Positions 20,014 to 32,963 of a stretch of DNA of 64,000 nucleotides are shown here, piece by piece; the first letter of the stretch is position 1, and each line of letters starts with the position of its first letter. A program made the position numbers and the translations under genes. Source of the stretch: Streptomyces sp. NBC_00536 (GTDB lineage: Bacteria; Actinomycetota; Actinomycetes; Streptomycetales; Streptomycetaceae); the NCBI RefSeq assembly GCF_036346295.1, contig NZ_CP107819.1, positions 5,580,001 through 5,644,000 on the forward strand, given 5' to 3'. Under the pieces are notes generated by a model, which saw only the letters and a program-made list of their open reading frames with translations, searched no databases and had not been told where the DNA came from.

Positions 20014-20559
20014 GTGAACCCCCTGGTTCAGCTCGCGGCCGAAGAGGCGGAAAACCCCCTCATCCCGCCGATCCCCGAGCTTGTCATCGGCCTGATCGCC
20101 TTTGTCATCGTCTTCGGTTTCCTCGCGAAGAAGCTCCTCCCGAACATCAACAAGGTTCTGGATGCGCGTCGCGAGGCCATCGAGGGTGGCATCGAGAAGG
20201 CCGAGTCGGCCCAGACCGAGGCCCAGAGCGTGCTGGAGCAGTACAAGGCCCAGCTCGCCGAAGCCCGGCACGAGGCCGCGCGCCTGCGCCAGGAGGCACA
20301 GGAGCAGGGCGCCTCGCTCATCGCAGAAATGCGTGCCGAGGGCCAGCGGCAGCGTGAGGAGATCATCGCTGCCGGTCACGCCCAGATCGAGGCCGACCGC
20401 AAGGCCGCGTCTCAGGCGCTGCGTCAGGACGTGGGCAAGCTCGCCACCGACCTGGCCGGCAAGCTCGTCGGCGAGTCCCTCGAGGACCACGCCCGGCAGA
20501 GCCGCACCATCGACCGTTTCCTCGGCGAGCTCGAGGAGAAGGCCGAGGCGACCCGATGA
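20014..20559 (+). CDS. atpF: F1Fo ATP synthase subunit b
   Basis: A 181-residue peripheral stalk subunit. One N-terminal membrane helix (PELVIGLIAFVIVFGFLAKK) is followed by a long charged helix rich in Glu, Ala, Arg and Gln that dimerises and reaches the delta subunit. GTG 20014 follows GACGGAAGG. The stop overlaps the atpH start by 4 bases (ATGA), so the two are coupled. Confidence 0.97.
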   Translation: MNPLVQLAAEEAENPLIPPIPELVIGLIAFVIVFGFLAKKLLPNINKVLDARREAIEGGIEKAESAQTEAQSVLEQYKAQLAEARHEAARLRQEAQEQGASLIAEMRAEGQRQREEIIAAGHAQIEADRKAASQALRQDVGKLATDLAGKLVGESLEDHARQSRTIDRFLGELEEKAEATR

Positions 20560-21371
20560 ACGGAGCGAGCCGCGAGGCACTGGCCGCCGCACGCGAGCGT
20601 CTCGACGCGCTGACGGACAACACGTCCGTTGACGCGGCGAAGCTCGCCGGTGAGCTGGCTGCCGTCACCGCGCTGCTCGACCGTGAGGTCTCGCTGCGTC
20701 GGGTCATCACGGACCCGGCGCAGTCCGGCGAGGCCAAGGCCGAGCTGGCAGGACGCCTGCTGAACGGTCAGGTCGGCGGGGAAACCCTCGACCTGGTGTC
20801 CGGCATGGTCCGTTCGCGCTGGTCGCGGTCGCGTGACCTGGTGGACGCGCTGGAGGAGCTGGCGGACACCGCCGACCTCACCGGTGCGCAGCAGGCCGGC
20901 GCGCTCGACGACGTCGAGGACGAACTGTTCCGGTTCGGCCGGATCGTCGCCTCCAGCACCGAGCTGCGCGCCGCGCTGACCGATCGTGCGGCCTCCGGTT
21001 CCGCCAAGAGCACGCTGCTCGGCAACCTGCTCGGCGGCAAGGCCAACCCGGTCAGCGAGCGTCTCGTCACGCGCCTCGTCACGCACCCGCGTGGCCGCAG
21101 CCTGGAGGGCGGACTCGAGTCCCTCTCCAAGCTCGCAGCCGAGCGGCGCAACCGCATGGTCGCCACGGTGACCACCGCGGTTCCGCTCAGCGACGTGCAG
21201 AAGCAGCGCCTCGGCGCCGTTCTGGCCAAGCTGTACGGCCGCCAGATGCACCTGAACCTCGACGTGGACCCCACGGTCCTCGGCGGGATCGTGGTGCGGG
21301 TCGGCGACGAGGTCATCGACGGCACCATCGCGGACCGCCTCAGCGAGGCGTCCCGCCGCATGGCCGGCTGA
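20556..21371 (+). CDS. atpH: F1Fo ATP synthase subunit delta
   Basis: A 271-residue delta subunit that joins the top of F1 to the b-stalk. It is longer than the roughly 180 residues of enteric delta; the extra N-terminal region (to about residue 80) is typical of actinobacteria. The C-terminal motif VLGGIVVRVGDEVIDGTIADRL is the family signature. It is translationally coupled to atpF. Confidence 0.96.
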   Translation: MNGASREALAAARERLDALTDNTSVDAAKLAGELAAVTALLDREVSLRRVITDPAQSGEAKAELAGRLLNGQVGGETLDLVSGMVRSRWSRSRDLVDALEELADTADLTGAQQAGALDDVEDELFRFGRIVASSTELRAALTDRAASGSAKSTLLGNLLGGKANPVSERLVTRLVTHPRGRSLEGGLESLSKLAAERRNRMVATVTTAVPLSDVQKQRLGAVLAKLYGRQMHLNLDVDPTVLGGIVVRVGDEVIDGTIADRLSEASRRMAG

Positions 21372-21438
21372 CCGGCCACTCAATACAAGAAGCATTTCCA
21401 GCGGCCCGGTTGGGCCGTGCAGAACTTGCAGAAGATTC

Positions 21439-21455
21439 CTGGGGGTCGCCCCCAG
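21439..21455. repeat. Palindromic repeat between atpH and atpA
   Basis: CTGGGGG-TCG-CCCCCAG followed by ACCCC. It is the second copy of the unit found in the start region of prmC (12737-12754). The gap between atpH and atpA is 129 bases, unusually long for this operon, and the repeat may have been inserted into it. Confidence 0.75.
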
Positions 21456-21500
21456 ACCCCTAAGAAGCTTCAGGCCCAACAAGGAGAGCAGGGAACCCAG

Positions 21501-23096
21501 ATGGCGGAGCTCACGATCCGGCCGGAGGAGATCCGGGACGCACTGGAGAACTTTGTCCAGTCGTACCAGCCGGACGCGGCCTCGCGCGAGGAGGTCGGAA
21601 CGGTCAGCGTTGCCGGCGACGGCATCGCGAAGGTGGAGGGCCTGCCCTCCGCCATGGCGAACGAACTGCTGAAGTTCGAGGACGGAACCCTCGGTCTCGC
21701 CCTCAACCTCGACGAGCGCGAGATCGGTGCGGTCGTCCTCGGTGAGTTCAGCGGTATCGAGGAGGGCCAGTCGGTGCAGCGCACCGGCGAGGTGCTCTCC
21801 GTCGGCGTCGGCGAGGGTTACCTCGGCCGCGTTGTCGACCCGCTCGGCAACCCGATCGACGGTCTCGGCGAGATCGCGACCGAGGGCCGCCGCGCCCTCG
21901 AACTGCAGGCCCCCGGCGTCATGGTCCGCAAGTCGGTCCACGAGCCGATGCAGACCGGCTACAAGGCCATCGACGCGATGGTGCCGATCGGCCGCGGCCA
22001 GCGTCAGCTGGTCATCGGTGACCGTCAGACCGGCAAGACCGCTCTTGCCGTCGACACGATCATCAACCAGCGCGACAACTGGCGCTCGGGCGACGTGAAC
22101 AAGCAGGTCCGCTGCATCTACGTCGCCATCGGCCAGAAGGGCTCGACCATCGCGTCCGTTCGCGGCGCCCTGGAAGAGGCCGGCGCGCTCGAGTACACGA
22201 CGATCGTCGCCGCCCCGGCGTCCGACCCGGCCGGCTTCAAGTACCTGGCGCCGTACACCGGTTCCGCCATCGGCCAGCACTGGATGTACGCCGGCAAGCA
22301 CGTCCTGATCATCTTCGACGACCTGTCGAAGCAGGCCGACGCCTACCGCGCCGTGTCGCTGCTGCTGCGCCGCCCGCCGGGCCGTGAGGCCTACCCGGGT
22401 GACGTCTTCTACTTGCACTCGCGTCTGCTGGAGCGCTGCGCGAAGCTCTCCGACGACATGGGCGCCGGTTCGATGACCGGTCTGCCGATCGTCGAGACCA
22501 AGGCGAACGACGTGTCGGCGTTCATCCCGACCAACGTCATCTCCATCACCGACGGCCAGTGCTTCCTGGAGTCCGACCTGTTCAACGCGGGCCAGCGCCC
22601 GGCGCTGAACGTCGGTATCTCGGTCTCCCGCGTCGGTGGTTCGGCCCAGCACAAGGCCATGCGCCAGGTGTCCGGCCGTCTGCGTCTGGACCTGGCCCAG
22701 TACCGCGAGCTGGAGGCGTTCGCCGCCTTCGGTTCCGACCTGGACGCCGCGTCGAAGGCTTCGCTGGAGCGCGGCAAGCGCCTCGTCGAGCTGCTGAAGC
22801 AGGGCCAGTACCAGCCGATGCCCGTCGAGGAGCAGGTCGTCTCCGTCTGGGCCGGCACCACCGGCAAGATGGACGACGTCCCGGTCAACGACATCCGTCG
22901 CTTCGAGTCGGAGCTGCTGGAGCACCTGCGCCGCGAGCGCAAGGACCTCCTCACCTCCATCGCCGAGGGCGCCAAGATGTCGGACGACACCATCACCTCG
23001 ATTGGTGACGCCATCGCCAACTTCAAGCGGCAGTTCGAGACCTCGGACGGCAAGCTGCTGGGCGAGGACGCACCGGCCGTCAACGTCTCCAAGTGA
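21501..23096 (+). CDS. atpA: F1Fo ATP synthase subunit alpha
   Basis: A 531-residue F1 subunit carrying the non-catalytic nucleotide site. Walker A is [10 protein letters not shown] (Lys179), and the ATP synthase alpha/beta signature [17 protein letters not shown] with the arginine finger is intact. The first residues ([15 protein letters not shown]) are typical. ATG 21501 follows AAGGAGAGCAGGG. An upstream frame extension across the palindromic repeat is not believed to be translated. Confidence 0.98.
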   Translation: MAELTIRPEEIRDALENFVQSYQPDAASREEVGTVSVAGDGIAKVEGLPSAMANELLKFEDGTLGLALNLDEREIGAVVLGEFSGIEEGQSVQRTGEVLSVGVGEGYLGRVVDPLGNPIDGLGEIATEGRRALELQAPGVMVRKSVHEPMQTGYKAIDAMVPIGRGQRQLVIGDRQTGKTALAVDTIINQRDNWRSGDVNKQVRCIYVAIGQKGSTIASVRGALEEAGALEYTTIVAAPASDPAGFKYLAPYTGSAIGQHWMYAGKHVLIIFDDLSKQADAYRAVSLLLRRPPGREAYPGDVFYLHSRLLERCAKLSDDMGAGSMTGLPIVETKANDVSAFIPTNVISITDGQCFLESDLFNAGQRPALNVGISVSRVGGSAQHKAMRQVSGRLRLDLAQYRELEAFAAFGSDLDAASKASLERGKRLVELLKQGQYQPMPVEEQVVSVWAGTTGKMDDVPVNDIRRFESELLEHLRRERKDLLTSIAEGAKMSDDTITSIGDAIANFKRQFETSDGKLLGEDAPAVNVSK

Positions 23097-23116
23097 CGAC
23101 GGAAGGGACCTGACTC

Positions 23117-25476
<2,360 letters not shown>

Positions 25477-25605
25477 AGCCGGGCTCCTCGTGAGCACAGC
25501 TGATTGACGGCAGGGGGGCGGGTGTGTCCCGTCCCCCTCCCCACGCCCATTAGAATTTGACCCAACACCCGGCTTTCCCGCCGGGTGGTGACCCGAGGAG
25601 CCACC

Positions 25606-25980
25606 TTGGCTGCTGAGCTGCACGTCGAGCTGGTCGCGGCGGACCGTAGTGTCTGGTCCGGCGAGGCCACCCTGGTTGTTGCCCGCACCACGTCCGGCGA
25701 CATCGGCGTCATGCCCGGTCACCAGCCGCTTCTCGGTGTGCTGGAATCGGGCCCGGTGACCATCCGCACCAGCGACGGCAACACCGTCGTCGCCGCGGTG
25801 CACGGCGGTTTCATCTCGTTCGCGGACAACAAGCTGTCCCTGCTGGCCGAGATCGCCGAACTCGCCGACGAGATCGATGTCGAGCGTGCGGAGCGGGCAC
25901 TGGAGCGCGCGAAGTCGGAGGCCGACAGCGCCTCCGAGCGTCGCGCCGATGTCCGGCTGCGCGCGGTGACGGGGCACTGA
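25606..25980 (+). CDS. atpC: F1Fo ATP synthase subunit epsilon
   Basis: A 124-residue regulatory subunit with the beta-sandwich (HVELVAADRSVWSGEATLVV, GDIGVMPGHQPLLG) and a short C-terminal helix pair. The start is TTG 25606, five bases after GAGGAG. A hairpin (stem CACCCGGC/GCCGGGTG near 25567-25587) in the 129-base gap after atpD may lower expression relative to beta. The operon terminator follows. Confidence 0.95.
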   Translation: MAAELHVELVAADRSVWSGEATLVVARTTSGDIGVMPGHQPLLGVLESGPVTIRTSDGNTVVAAVHGGFISFADNKLSLLAEIAELADEIDVERAERALERAKSEADSASERRADVRLRAVTGH

Positions 25981-26004
25981 CCCCAGTACCGCAGGAGTGT
26001 GCGT

Positions 26005-26054
26005 CCTCAGCCGCGGCCCGTTCCGGAATTTTCCGGACCGGGTCGCGGCTGAGG
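26005..26054 (+). terminator. atp operon terminator
   Basis: A perfect 11-bp outer stem (26005-26015 with 26044-26054) encloses a second palindrome TTCCGGAATTTTCCGGA. It lies 25 bases after the atpC stop and 56 bases before the next gene. Confidence 0.8.
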
Positions 26055-26109
26055 CGATGCGGGTCCGTTTTTGGTTTTCCGAATTCGATGAGCGAGGAGG
26101 TCGGTGAAG

Positions 26110-26556
26110 ATGCTCCTCGCTCTGCTTGTGAGCGGCCTGGTCGTAGCCCTGGTGGTGATCGGGCTCTTTGTCTTCGGGCTGCGCCGGAGACTCATCCAGC
26201 GTTCCGGCGGCACGTTCGACTGCAGTGTGCGCTGGGGCGTCTCGGACGCCCCCGACGTCTCCGGCAAGGGCTGGGTGTACGGGGTCGCGCGCTACGGCGG
26301 TGACCGGATCGAGTGGTTCCGGGTGTTCTCGTACTCCCCCCGGCCGCGCCGGGTGCTGGAGCGTTCCTCCATCGAGGTGGTGTCCCGTCGCGCCCCGGAG
26401 GGCGAGGAGGAGCTGGCCCTGCTCTCCGACGCCATCGTGCTCGGTGCCCGCCACCGCGAGGACCGGCTGGAGCTGGCGATGAGCGAGGACGCGCTCACCG
26501 GCTTCCTCGCCTGGCTGGAGGCGGCGCCTCCGGGCCAGAGGGTGAACGTGGCGTAG
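26110..26556 (+). CDS. DUF2550 family membrane-anchored protein
   Basis: A 148-residue protein with an N-terminal membrane helix (LLALLVSGLVVALVVIGLFV) and a cytosolic domain containing GGTFDCSVRW, GWVYGVARYGGDRIEWFRVF and AMSEDALTGFLAWLEAAPPG. The family is confined to actinobacteria and sits next to the atp operon in many of them, but its function is not known. ATG 26110 is 9 bases after AGGAGG; the in-frame GTG 26104 is only 3 bases away from that site and less likely. Confidence 0.85.
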   Translation: MLLALLVSGLVVALVVIGLFVFGLRRRLIQRSGGTFDCSVRWGVSDAPDVSGKGWVYGVARYGGDRIEWFRVFSYSPRPRRVLERSSIEVVSRRAPEGEEELALLSDAIVLGARHREDRLELAMSEDALTGFLAWLEAAPPGQRVNVA

Positions 26557-26570
26557 TACGGCCTTGCGCA

Positions 26571-26618
26571 CGAAGGAGCCGGGGAACGGGGGGCGGACCC
26601 CGTTCCCCGGCTCCTTCG
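26571..26618. terminator. Bidirectional terminator between the DUF2550 gene and the chitinase gene
   Basis: A perfect 21-bp stem (26571-26591 with 26598-26618, 6-base loop) sits between two convergent genes and should serve both. Confidence 0.88.
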
Positions 26619-26630
26619 TCGTGCGGGTGG

Positions 26631-28502
<1,872 letters not shown>

Positions 28503-28617
28503 GGGTGCTCCTCCGAAGGTCCGCCGGAGTCGCTGGCGTCGACTCCCGGCATGGGGGTGGGACCTGCGCCGCCCGTGAGCACGCTTCGTCATGCACGCTC
28601 ACCACAGTGTTGCGGTG

Positions 28618-28646
28618 AGATTAGAAAGGTCTGGACCAACCGTCAA
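28618..28646 (-). promoter_or_regulatory. Predicted chitinase promoter
   Basis: On the minus strand TTGACG (28646-28641) and TAATCT (28623-28618) are spaced by 17 bases, close to the vegetative consensus. The transcript would start near 28611 and have a leader of about 110 bases. The -35 lies exactly between the two GGTC-N2-GACC boxes. Confidence 0.7.
28625..28640. promoter_or_regulatory. DasR-like box 1 of the chitinase promoter
   Basis: AAAGGTCTGGACCAAC contains GGTCTgGACCA, one base from the core of the DasR responsive element ACTGGTCTAGACCACT. It occupies the -35/-10 spacer. Confidence 0.65.
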
Positions 28647-28661
28647 GAGGTCCAGACCTCC
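28646..28661. promoter_or_regulatory. DasR-like box 2 of the chitinase promoter
   Basis: AGAGGTCCAGACCTCC is a near-perfect palindrome matching the DasR core GGTCTAGACC with one change. It lies immediately upstream of and touches the -35. Paired 12-base repeats at this position are known from several streptomycete chitinase promoters. Confidence 0.65.
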
Positions 28662-28682
28662 GCTCCAGCTCCGCACAAGAAT

Positions 28683-29387
28683 TCAGTGCGTCATGCCCAA
28701 CTCCTGGGCCAGTACGGCAGCTTGGACCCGGCTGCGCAGCTCCAGCTTCCCCAGCAGCCGGCTGACGTGGGTCTTCACCGTGGCCTCGGCCATCTCCAGC
28801 CGGACGGCTATGTCCGCGTTGGAGAGCCCCCCGCCCAGACATCCGAGCACCTCCCGCTCCCGCCGGGTCAGCGACTCCAGCGCCTCGGCCGTCTTCGGCT
28901 CCGTCCGCGGGCGCGCCGCCGCCGGAGACGCGAACTCCGCGATCAGCCGCCGGGTGACCGCGGGCGAGATCAGGCCCTCCCCGCGCGCGACCGTCCGGAC
29001 CGCCTCGATGAGTTCCCGCGCCTCCGCGTTCTTCAGCAGGAACCCCGACGCCCCCGCGCGCAGCGCCCCGAAGACGTACTCGTCCAGGTCGAAGGTGGTC
29101 AGCACGAGGACGTCCGCCAGCTGCTCGGCGACCACCTGGCGGGTGGCCGACACCCCGTCGAGGCGGGGCATCTGCACGTCCATCAGCACCACGTCCGGCC
29201 GCAGCTCGCGGGCCAGGCGCACCGCCTCCAGCCCGTCCGCCGCCTCGCCCACCACCTCGATGCCGTCCGCGCTGCGCAGGATCAGCACCAGCCCGGCCCG
29301 CACCGCGCTCTGGTCCTCGGCCACCAGCACCCTGACCGGGGTCACCGTCCCCCCGGCCGCCGCTGCGTCGATCGTCCCGGTCGTCAT
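28683..29387 (-). CDS. NarL/FixJ-family response regulator
   Basis: A 234-residue two-domain regulator. The receiver (about 17-135) has LVAEDQSAVR and the phospho-acceptor aspartate in DVVLMDVQMPRLDG. The C-terminal LuxR-type helix-turn-helix is LTRREREVLGCLGGGLSNAD followed by EATVKTHVSRLLGKLELR. ATG 29387 overlaps the kinase stop by 4 bases (ATGA), so the two are coupled. Its targets are not apparent; the adjacent divergent-side chitinase may be chance proximity, or one target. Confidence 0.93.
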   Translation of the reverse strand: MTTGTIDAAAAGGTVTPVRVLVAEDQSAVRAGLVLILRSADGIEVVGEAADGLEAVRLARELRPDVVLMDVQMPRLDGVSATRQVVAEQLADVLVLTTFDLDEYVFGALRAGASGFLLKNAEARELIEAVRTVARGEGLISPAVTRRLIAEFASPAAARPRTEPKTAEALESLTRREREVLGCLGGGLSNADIAVRLEMAEATVKTHVSRLLGKLELRSRVQAAVLAQELGMTH

Positions 29388-30640
29388 GTCCGTACCGCCT
29401 TCTCCTCGGCGGGCAGGAACGCCCGCACCTGCCACATCGCGCCGTCCGGCGCTTCGGCCCCCTCCGCGATCCCGTCCGCGGCCCCGGCCCGGAAGCTGCC
29501 GCCCAGCAGCTCCGCCCGTTCCCGCATCCCCACCAGCCCGGCCCCGGACCCGGGCGCGCGCGGCCCCGCCGTCCGGCTCCCGTGCGGCGAGTCCACGCCC
29601 ACGCTGAGCAGCCCGCCGCGGCGGGACACCCGGACGGTGACCGTGCCGGGGGAGGCGTGCTTGAGGGCGTTCGTCAGGGACTCCTGGACGATCCGGTACG
29701 CCGCCAGCTCCACCGGCGCGGGCAGCGGCGCGGCCTCCTCCCCGCCCGGTTCCCCGGCCCGTTCCCCGCGCCGCTCCCGGTCGTCGTGCAGGACGAAGTC
29801 CAGACCGCTGGCGGAGCCGTTCGTACGGGCCTGCTCGACCAGCACCTCCAGCCCGTCCAGCGAGGGCACCGCGACGGCCTCACCCTCCGCGCCCGCGTCA
29901 CGCAGCAGTCCGATCAGACGGCGCATTTCGGCCAGCCCCTGGACGCTGTTCTCCCGGATCACCCCGAGCGCCTCGCGGCTGGTCGCGGGGGAGTCGATCG
30001 AGAGCGCGGCGGTCGAGTGGATGGCGATCGCCGACAGGTGGTTGGCGACCATGTCGTGCAGCTCGCGGGCCATCCGGGCCCGCTCGGCGACCACCGCCTG
30101 GCTACGGTCCATCTCGGCCAGCAGCGCGGTCTGCTCGGCCCGCAGCCGGGCCGCGATCGCGGCCTCGCGGTGATTGCGCAGGGTGGCCCCGGTGAGCGCC
30201 GGGGCGAAGCAGACGATGCCGGTGACGGCGCCGATGAGCAGGGACTGCGGGGTGCGCAGCCAGGCCACGGCGGTGATCGTGACGGCCAGGGTGATCAGGC
30301 CCGTGTGGACCGGAAGCCGCCGGGCCATGGCGGGTTTGCCGTAGACCACGGCGGCGTACACCAGGTCCGTGAAGATCAGCACGGTGGCCAGGGAACCCAC
30401 CGTGAACTGGTCGGCGATGATCCCGACGGTGCCCACGGTGAGGCCCGCGCGGGGCGCCGAGCGGCGCACCAGCTCCATCGAACCGACGCACACCAGCGGG
30501 ACCAGAACGGCCCAATCGGGCAGCTGGTCACGACTGGGGTTGCTGTACACCCCGAGCGCCCACAGCAGCACGCCCACGGGCACGCTGACCGCGGCGAGCA
30601 GCACGTCGTCGCGGTGCGGGCGGGGGATCTTCGGGAGCAT
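29384..30640 (-). CDS. Two-component sensor histidine kinase (NarL-partner class)
   Basis: A 418-residue kinase. Four to five hydrophobic segments occupy about residues 10-140 with hardly any extracellular loop, suggesting sensing within the membrane. The HisKA_3 dimerisation box is ARMARELHDMVANHLSAI with the phospho-accepting histidine. The ATP-binding domain ends in GSGAGLVGMRERAELLGG. An internal Arg/Glu/Gly-rich insertion (ERRGERAGEPGGEEAAP) lies between them. I chose ATG 30640; the frame remains open to 30730. Co-transcribed with and coupled to the regulator gene. Confidence 0.9.
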   Translation of the reverse strand: MLPKIPRPHRDDVLLAAVSVPVGVLLWALGVYSNPSRDQLPDWAVLVPLVCVGSMELVRRSAPRAGLTVGTVGIIADQFTVGSLATVLIFTDLVYAAVVYGKPAMARRLPVHTGLITLAVTITAVAWLRTPQSLLIGAVTGIVCFAPALTGATLRNHREAAIAARLRAEQTALLAEMDRSQAVVAERARMARELHDMVANHLSAIAIHSTAALSIDSPATSREALGVIRENSVQGLAEMRRLIGLLRDAGAEGEAVAVPSLDGLEVLVEQARTNGSASGLDFVLHDDRERRGERAGEPGGEEAAPLPAPVELAAYRIVQESLTNALKHASPGTVTVRVSRRGGLLSVGVDSPHGSRTAGPRAPGSGAGLVGMRERAELLGGSFRAGAADGIAEGAEAPDGAMWQVRAFLPAEEKAVRT

Positions 30641-30747
30641 GGGTCCATCCAACAGGGTGATATCGATCAGGGCCTCGGCCCAGCGTCGGATGCCGACTGC
30701 ATCGAAGGATGCAGTCGCGTGTACACGCATCCGAGTACGCTCGGCTC

Positions 30748-31023
30748 ATGGACGACTCCGTATCCATACGCGAAGCCCGTGCCAACCTCGCCAAGCTGCT
30801 CGACCAGGCGCAGGAGGGTGAGCCCACGGTCATCACGCGCGGCGGCGCTCCGGTCGCGGCCATCGTGCCCATCGAGGAGTACAACGCCCTGGAGGACGCC
30901 GCGGACGAGATCCTCGCCCGCCGGGCCCGGCAGATCCTCGCCGGGGAGGCCGACGTACCGCGGGCCTCGCCGGCCGAGGTGCTGGCCGACATCTTCGGGA
31001 CCGGCGCGTCGGGCGCCGCGTGA
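30748..31023 (+). CDS. Phd/YefM-type antitoxin
   Basis: A 91-residue antitoxin. The N-terminal DNA-binding part (VSIREARANLAKLLDQAQEG, VITRGGAPVAAIVP) is typical of Phd/YefM, and the C-terminal segment should bind a RelE-type toxin. The short toxin frame begins within its stop codon (GTGA). The partner is internally deleted, so this may be an orphan antitoxin that now acts as a repressor only. Confidence 0.88.
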   Translation: MDDSVSIREARANLAKLLDQAQEGEPTVITRGGAPVAAIVPIEEYNALEDAADEILARRARQILAGEADVPRASPAEVLADIFGTGASGAA

Positions 31024-31145
31024 AGTACGCCTTCGAGTTCACGTCGGCCGCGCGACGGCAGCTCCGCGACATCGACCAGTCGACCGCGCTGCGCATCCTG
31101 GTCATCGAGGTGGGGCACCGCCGGGAGATCTACCGGCGGCTGTGA
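31020..31145 (+). pseudogene. RelE/ParE-family toxin with a large in-frame internal deletion
   Basis: A 41-codon frame from GTG 31020 to TGA 31145. The first 26 residues (KYAFEFTSAARRQLRDIDQ onward) match the start of RelE/ParE toxins, and the last 11 (EVGHRREIYRRL) match their end. The intervening 45 or so residues, with the beta-strands and the basic catalytic residues, are missing, and the frame is kept. The usual length is about 85 residues. It is almost certainly inactive as a ribonuclease; whether the remnant peptide still binds the antitoxin is open. Confidence 0.8.
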
Positions 31146-31170
31146 CCTCCCGGGCGGCCGCCGGGCGGGG

Positions 31171-31743
31171 TCAGCGGTCGCCGCCCGGGACCCACAGGAC
31201 GTCTCCGACCTCCTTGTTGGCCGTCCGCGCCAGGATGAAGAGGAGGTCGGAGAGCCGGTTGAGGTAGGTGGCGGTGAGCGAGTTCATCGACTCGCCGTGC
31301 GCCTCCAGGGCCGCCCAGGTGGAGCGCTCCGCGCGCCGGACCACCGTGCACGCCTGGTGCAGCAGCGCCGCGCCGGGGGCGCCGCCGGGCAGGATGAAGC
31401 TGCGCAGCTTCTCCAGCTCCTCGTTGAAGGTGTCGCAGTCAGCCTCCAGCTTGTCGACGTAGAACTGCTCCACCCGCAGCGGCGGGTACTCCGGGTTCTC
31501 CACCACCGGGGTGCACAGGTCCGCGCCCACGTCGAAGAGGTCGTTCTGCACCCGGACCAGCACCTTGACGACGTCCTCGGCGAGCGCGCCGAGCGCGATC
31601 GCCGTCCCGATGGCCGCATTGGCCTCGTTGGCGTCGGCGTACGCGGAAATCCGCAGGTCGGTCTTGGCCGTCCGGCTCATGTCGCCCAGGGCGGTCGTGC
31701 CCTTGTCGCCGGTACGGGTGTAGATGCGCGTGAGGTTCACCAT
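31171..31743 (-). CDS. Cob(I)yrinic acid a,c-diamide / cob(I)alamin adenosyltransferase (PduO type)
   Basis: A 190-residue enzyme that transfers the adenosyl group of ATP to the cobalt of cob(I)alamin, making adenosylcobalamin. The N-terminal TRIYTRTGDKGTTALGD motif is the ATP-binding signature, and CTVVRRAERSTWAA with the late LNRLSDLLFILAR motif are typical. It is transcribed opposite to its neighbours. Its product is the cofactor of methylmalonyl-CoA mutase, whose accessory genes mce and meaB lie about 20 kb away. Confidence 0.95.
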   Translation of the reverse strand: MVNLTRIYTRTGDKGTTALGDMSRTAKTDLRISAYADANEANAAIGTAIALGALAEDVVKVLVRVQNDLFDVGADLCTPVVENPEYPPLRVEQFYVDKLEADCDTFNEELEKLRSFILPGGAPGAALLHQACTVVRRAERSTWAALEAHGESMNSLTATYLNRLSDLLFILARTANKEVGDVLWVPGGDR

Positions 31744-31934
31744 GTGGTCAGCGTAGTTCGGGTCAACTGCGCGCCCCCGCCGCAGTGCTGGGCCGTCCCG
31801 GTGTGATGTCCGTCATCTGAGACGTGACGCGTGTTACTTCCCGGTCATCGGACCCTTCCCGGACGCTACTCTCCGCCGGAGAGGCTACGAGACCGGGCCG
31901 AGACTGGGCCGTATGGAAGAACGTGGGGTGTGAA

Positions 31935-32783
31935 GTGGCTGGGAAGCTCGCCGTCATCGGTGCCGGACTCATGGGTTCGGGAATCGCGCAGGTCTCCGCA
32001 CAGGCGGGCTGGGACGTCGTCCTGCGCGATGTGACGGACGCCGCGCTGACCCGCGGCACCGACGGCATCAAGGCCTCGTACGACCGGTTCGTCGCCAAGG
32101 GCAAGCTGAGCGCCGAGGACGCCGAGGCCGCGCTGGCGCGCATCACCACCAGCACCGACCTCGACGCGGTCGCCGACGCCGACATCGTCGTCGAGGCCGT
32201 CTTCGAGAAGCTGGAGGTCAAGCACGAGATCTTCCGCGCGCTCGACAAGCTCGTGCGCGAGGACGCGATCCTCGCCTCCAACACCTCCGCCATCCCGATC
32301 ACGAAGATCGCGGCCGTGACGGAGCGTCCGGAGCGGGTCGTGGGCGCCCACTTCTTCTCGCCCGTCCCGATGATGCAGCTGTGCGAGCTGGTGCGCGGCT
32401 ACAAGACCAGCGACGAGACCCTCGCCACCACGCGCGCCTTCGCCGAGTCCGTCGGCAAGACCTGCATCGTCGTCAACCGCGACGTCGCCGGATTCGTGAC
32501 GACCCGTCTGATTTCGGCACTCGTCGTCGAGGCGGCGAAGCTGTACGAATCGGGCGTGGCCTCCGCCGAGGACATCGACATCGCCTGCAAGCTGGGCTTC
32601 GGGCACGCCATGGGGCCGCTGGCCACGGCCGACCTGACCGGCGTGGACATCCTGCTGCACGCCACCAGCAACATCTACACGGAGTGCCAGGACGAGAAGT
32701 TCGCGCCGCCGGAGCTGATGCGCCGGATGGTCGACGCGGGGGATATCGGGCGCAAGAGCGGGCAGGGCTTCTACAAGCACTGA
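31935..32783 (+). CDS. 3-hydroxyacyl-CoA (3-hydroxybutyryl-CoA) dehydrogenase
   Basis: A 282-residue NAD-dependent enzyme. The Rossmann loop is VIGAGLMGSGIAQVSA. The catalytic histidine is in GAHFFSPVPMMQL, with the supporting glutamate in SNTSAIPITKI context. The C-terminal domain has NRDVAGFVTTRLIS and GFGHAMGPLATADLTG. It oxidises 3-hydroxybutyryl-CoA or longer homologues and could serve fatty-acid oxidation or the ethylmalonyl-CoA route. GTG 31935 gives the canonical N-terminus. Confidence 0.93.
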   Translation: MAGKLAVIGAGLMGSGIAQVSAQAGWDVVLRDVTDAALTRGTDGIKASYDRFVAKGKLSAEDAEAALARITTSTDLDAVADADIVVEAVFEKLEVKHEIFRALDKLVREDAILASNTSAIPITKIAAVTERPERVVGAHFFSPVPMMQLCELVRGYKTSDETLATTRAFAESVGKTCIVVNRDVAGFVTTRLISALVVEAAKLYESGVASAEDIDIACKLGFGHAMGPLATADLTGVDILLHATSNIYTECQDEKFAPPELMRRMVDAGDIGRKSGQGFYKH

Positions 32784-32864
32784 GTACGCGCTGTGTACGC
32801 AGCGAGGGCGACACCGTTCGAATGCGCTCACCCCACGGGGTGAATTAGGTATCGGTTCGCTCAC

Positions 32865-32918
32865 GGTCGGCAACTTCCCTGCCCGTGCGGCAGTCAGTTG
32901 CAGTGAGAGTTGCCGACC
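32865..32918. repeat. Inverted repeat upstream of the STAS gene
   Basis: Two perfect 11-bp arms (GGTCGGCAACT, 32865-32875, and its complement, 32908-32918) enclose a 32-base loop. The structure ends 45 bases before the STAS start. It could be an operator or an RNA stem-loop. A smaller dyad TCACCCC/GGGGTGA is at 32828-32843. Confidence 0.6.
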
Positions 32919-32963
32919 ACGTCCCCATCGGACCATACGCACGCCGCACTGCCGGGAGTACAC

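Noticed and set aside
31744..31934. A cobalamin riboswitch near the adenosyltransferase gene
   Set aside because: No B12-box-like sequence was seen in the 190-base gap, and the gene has little room for a leader of the required size.
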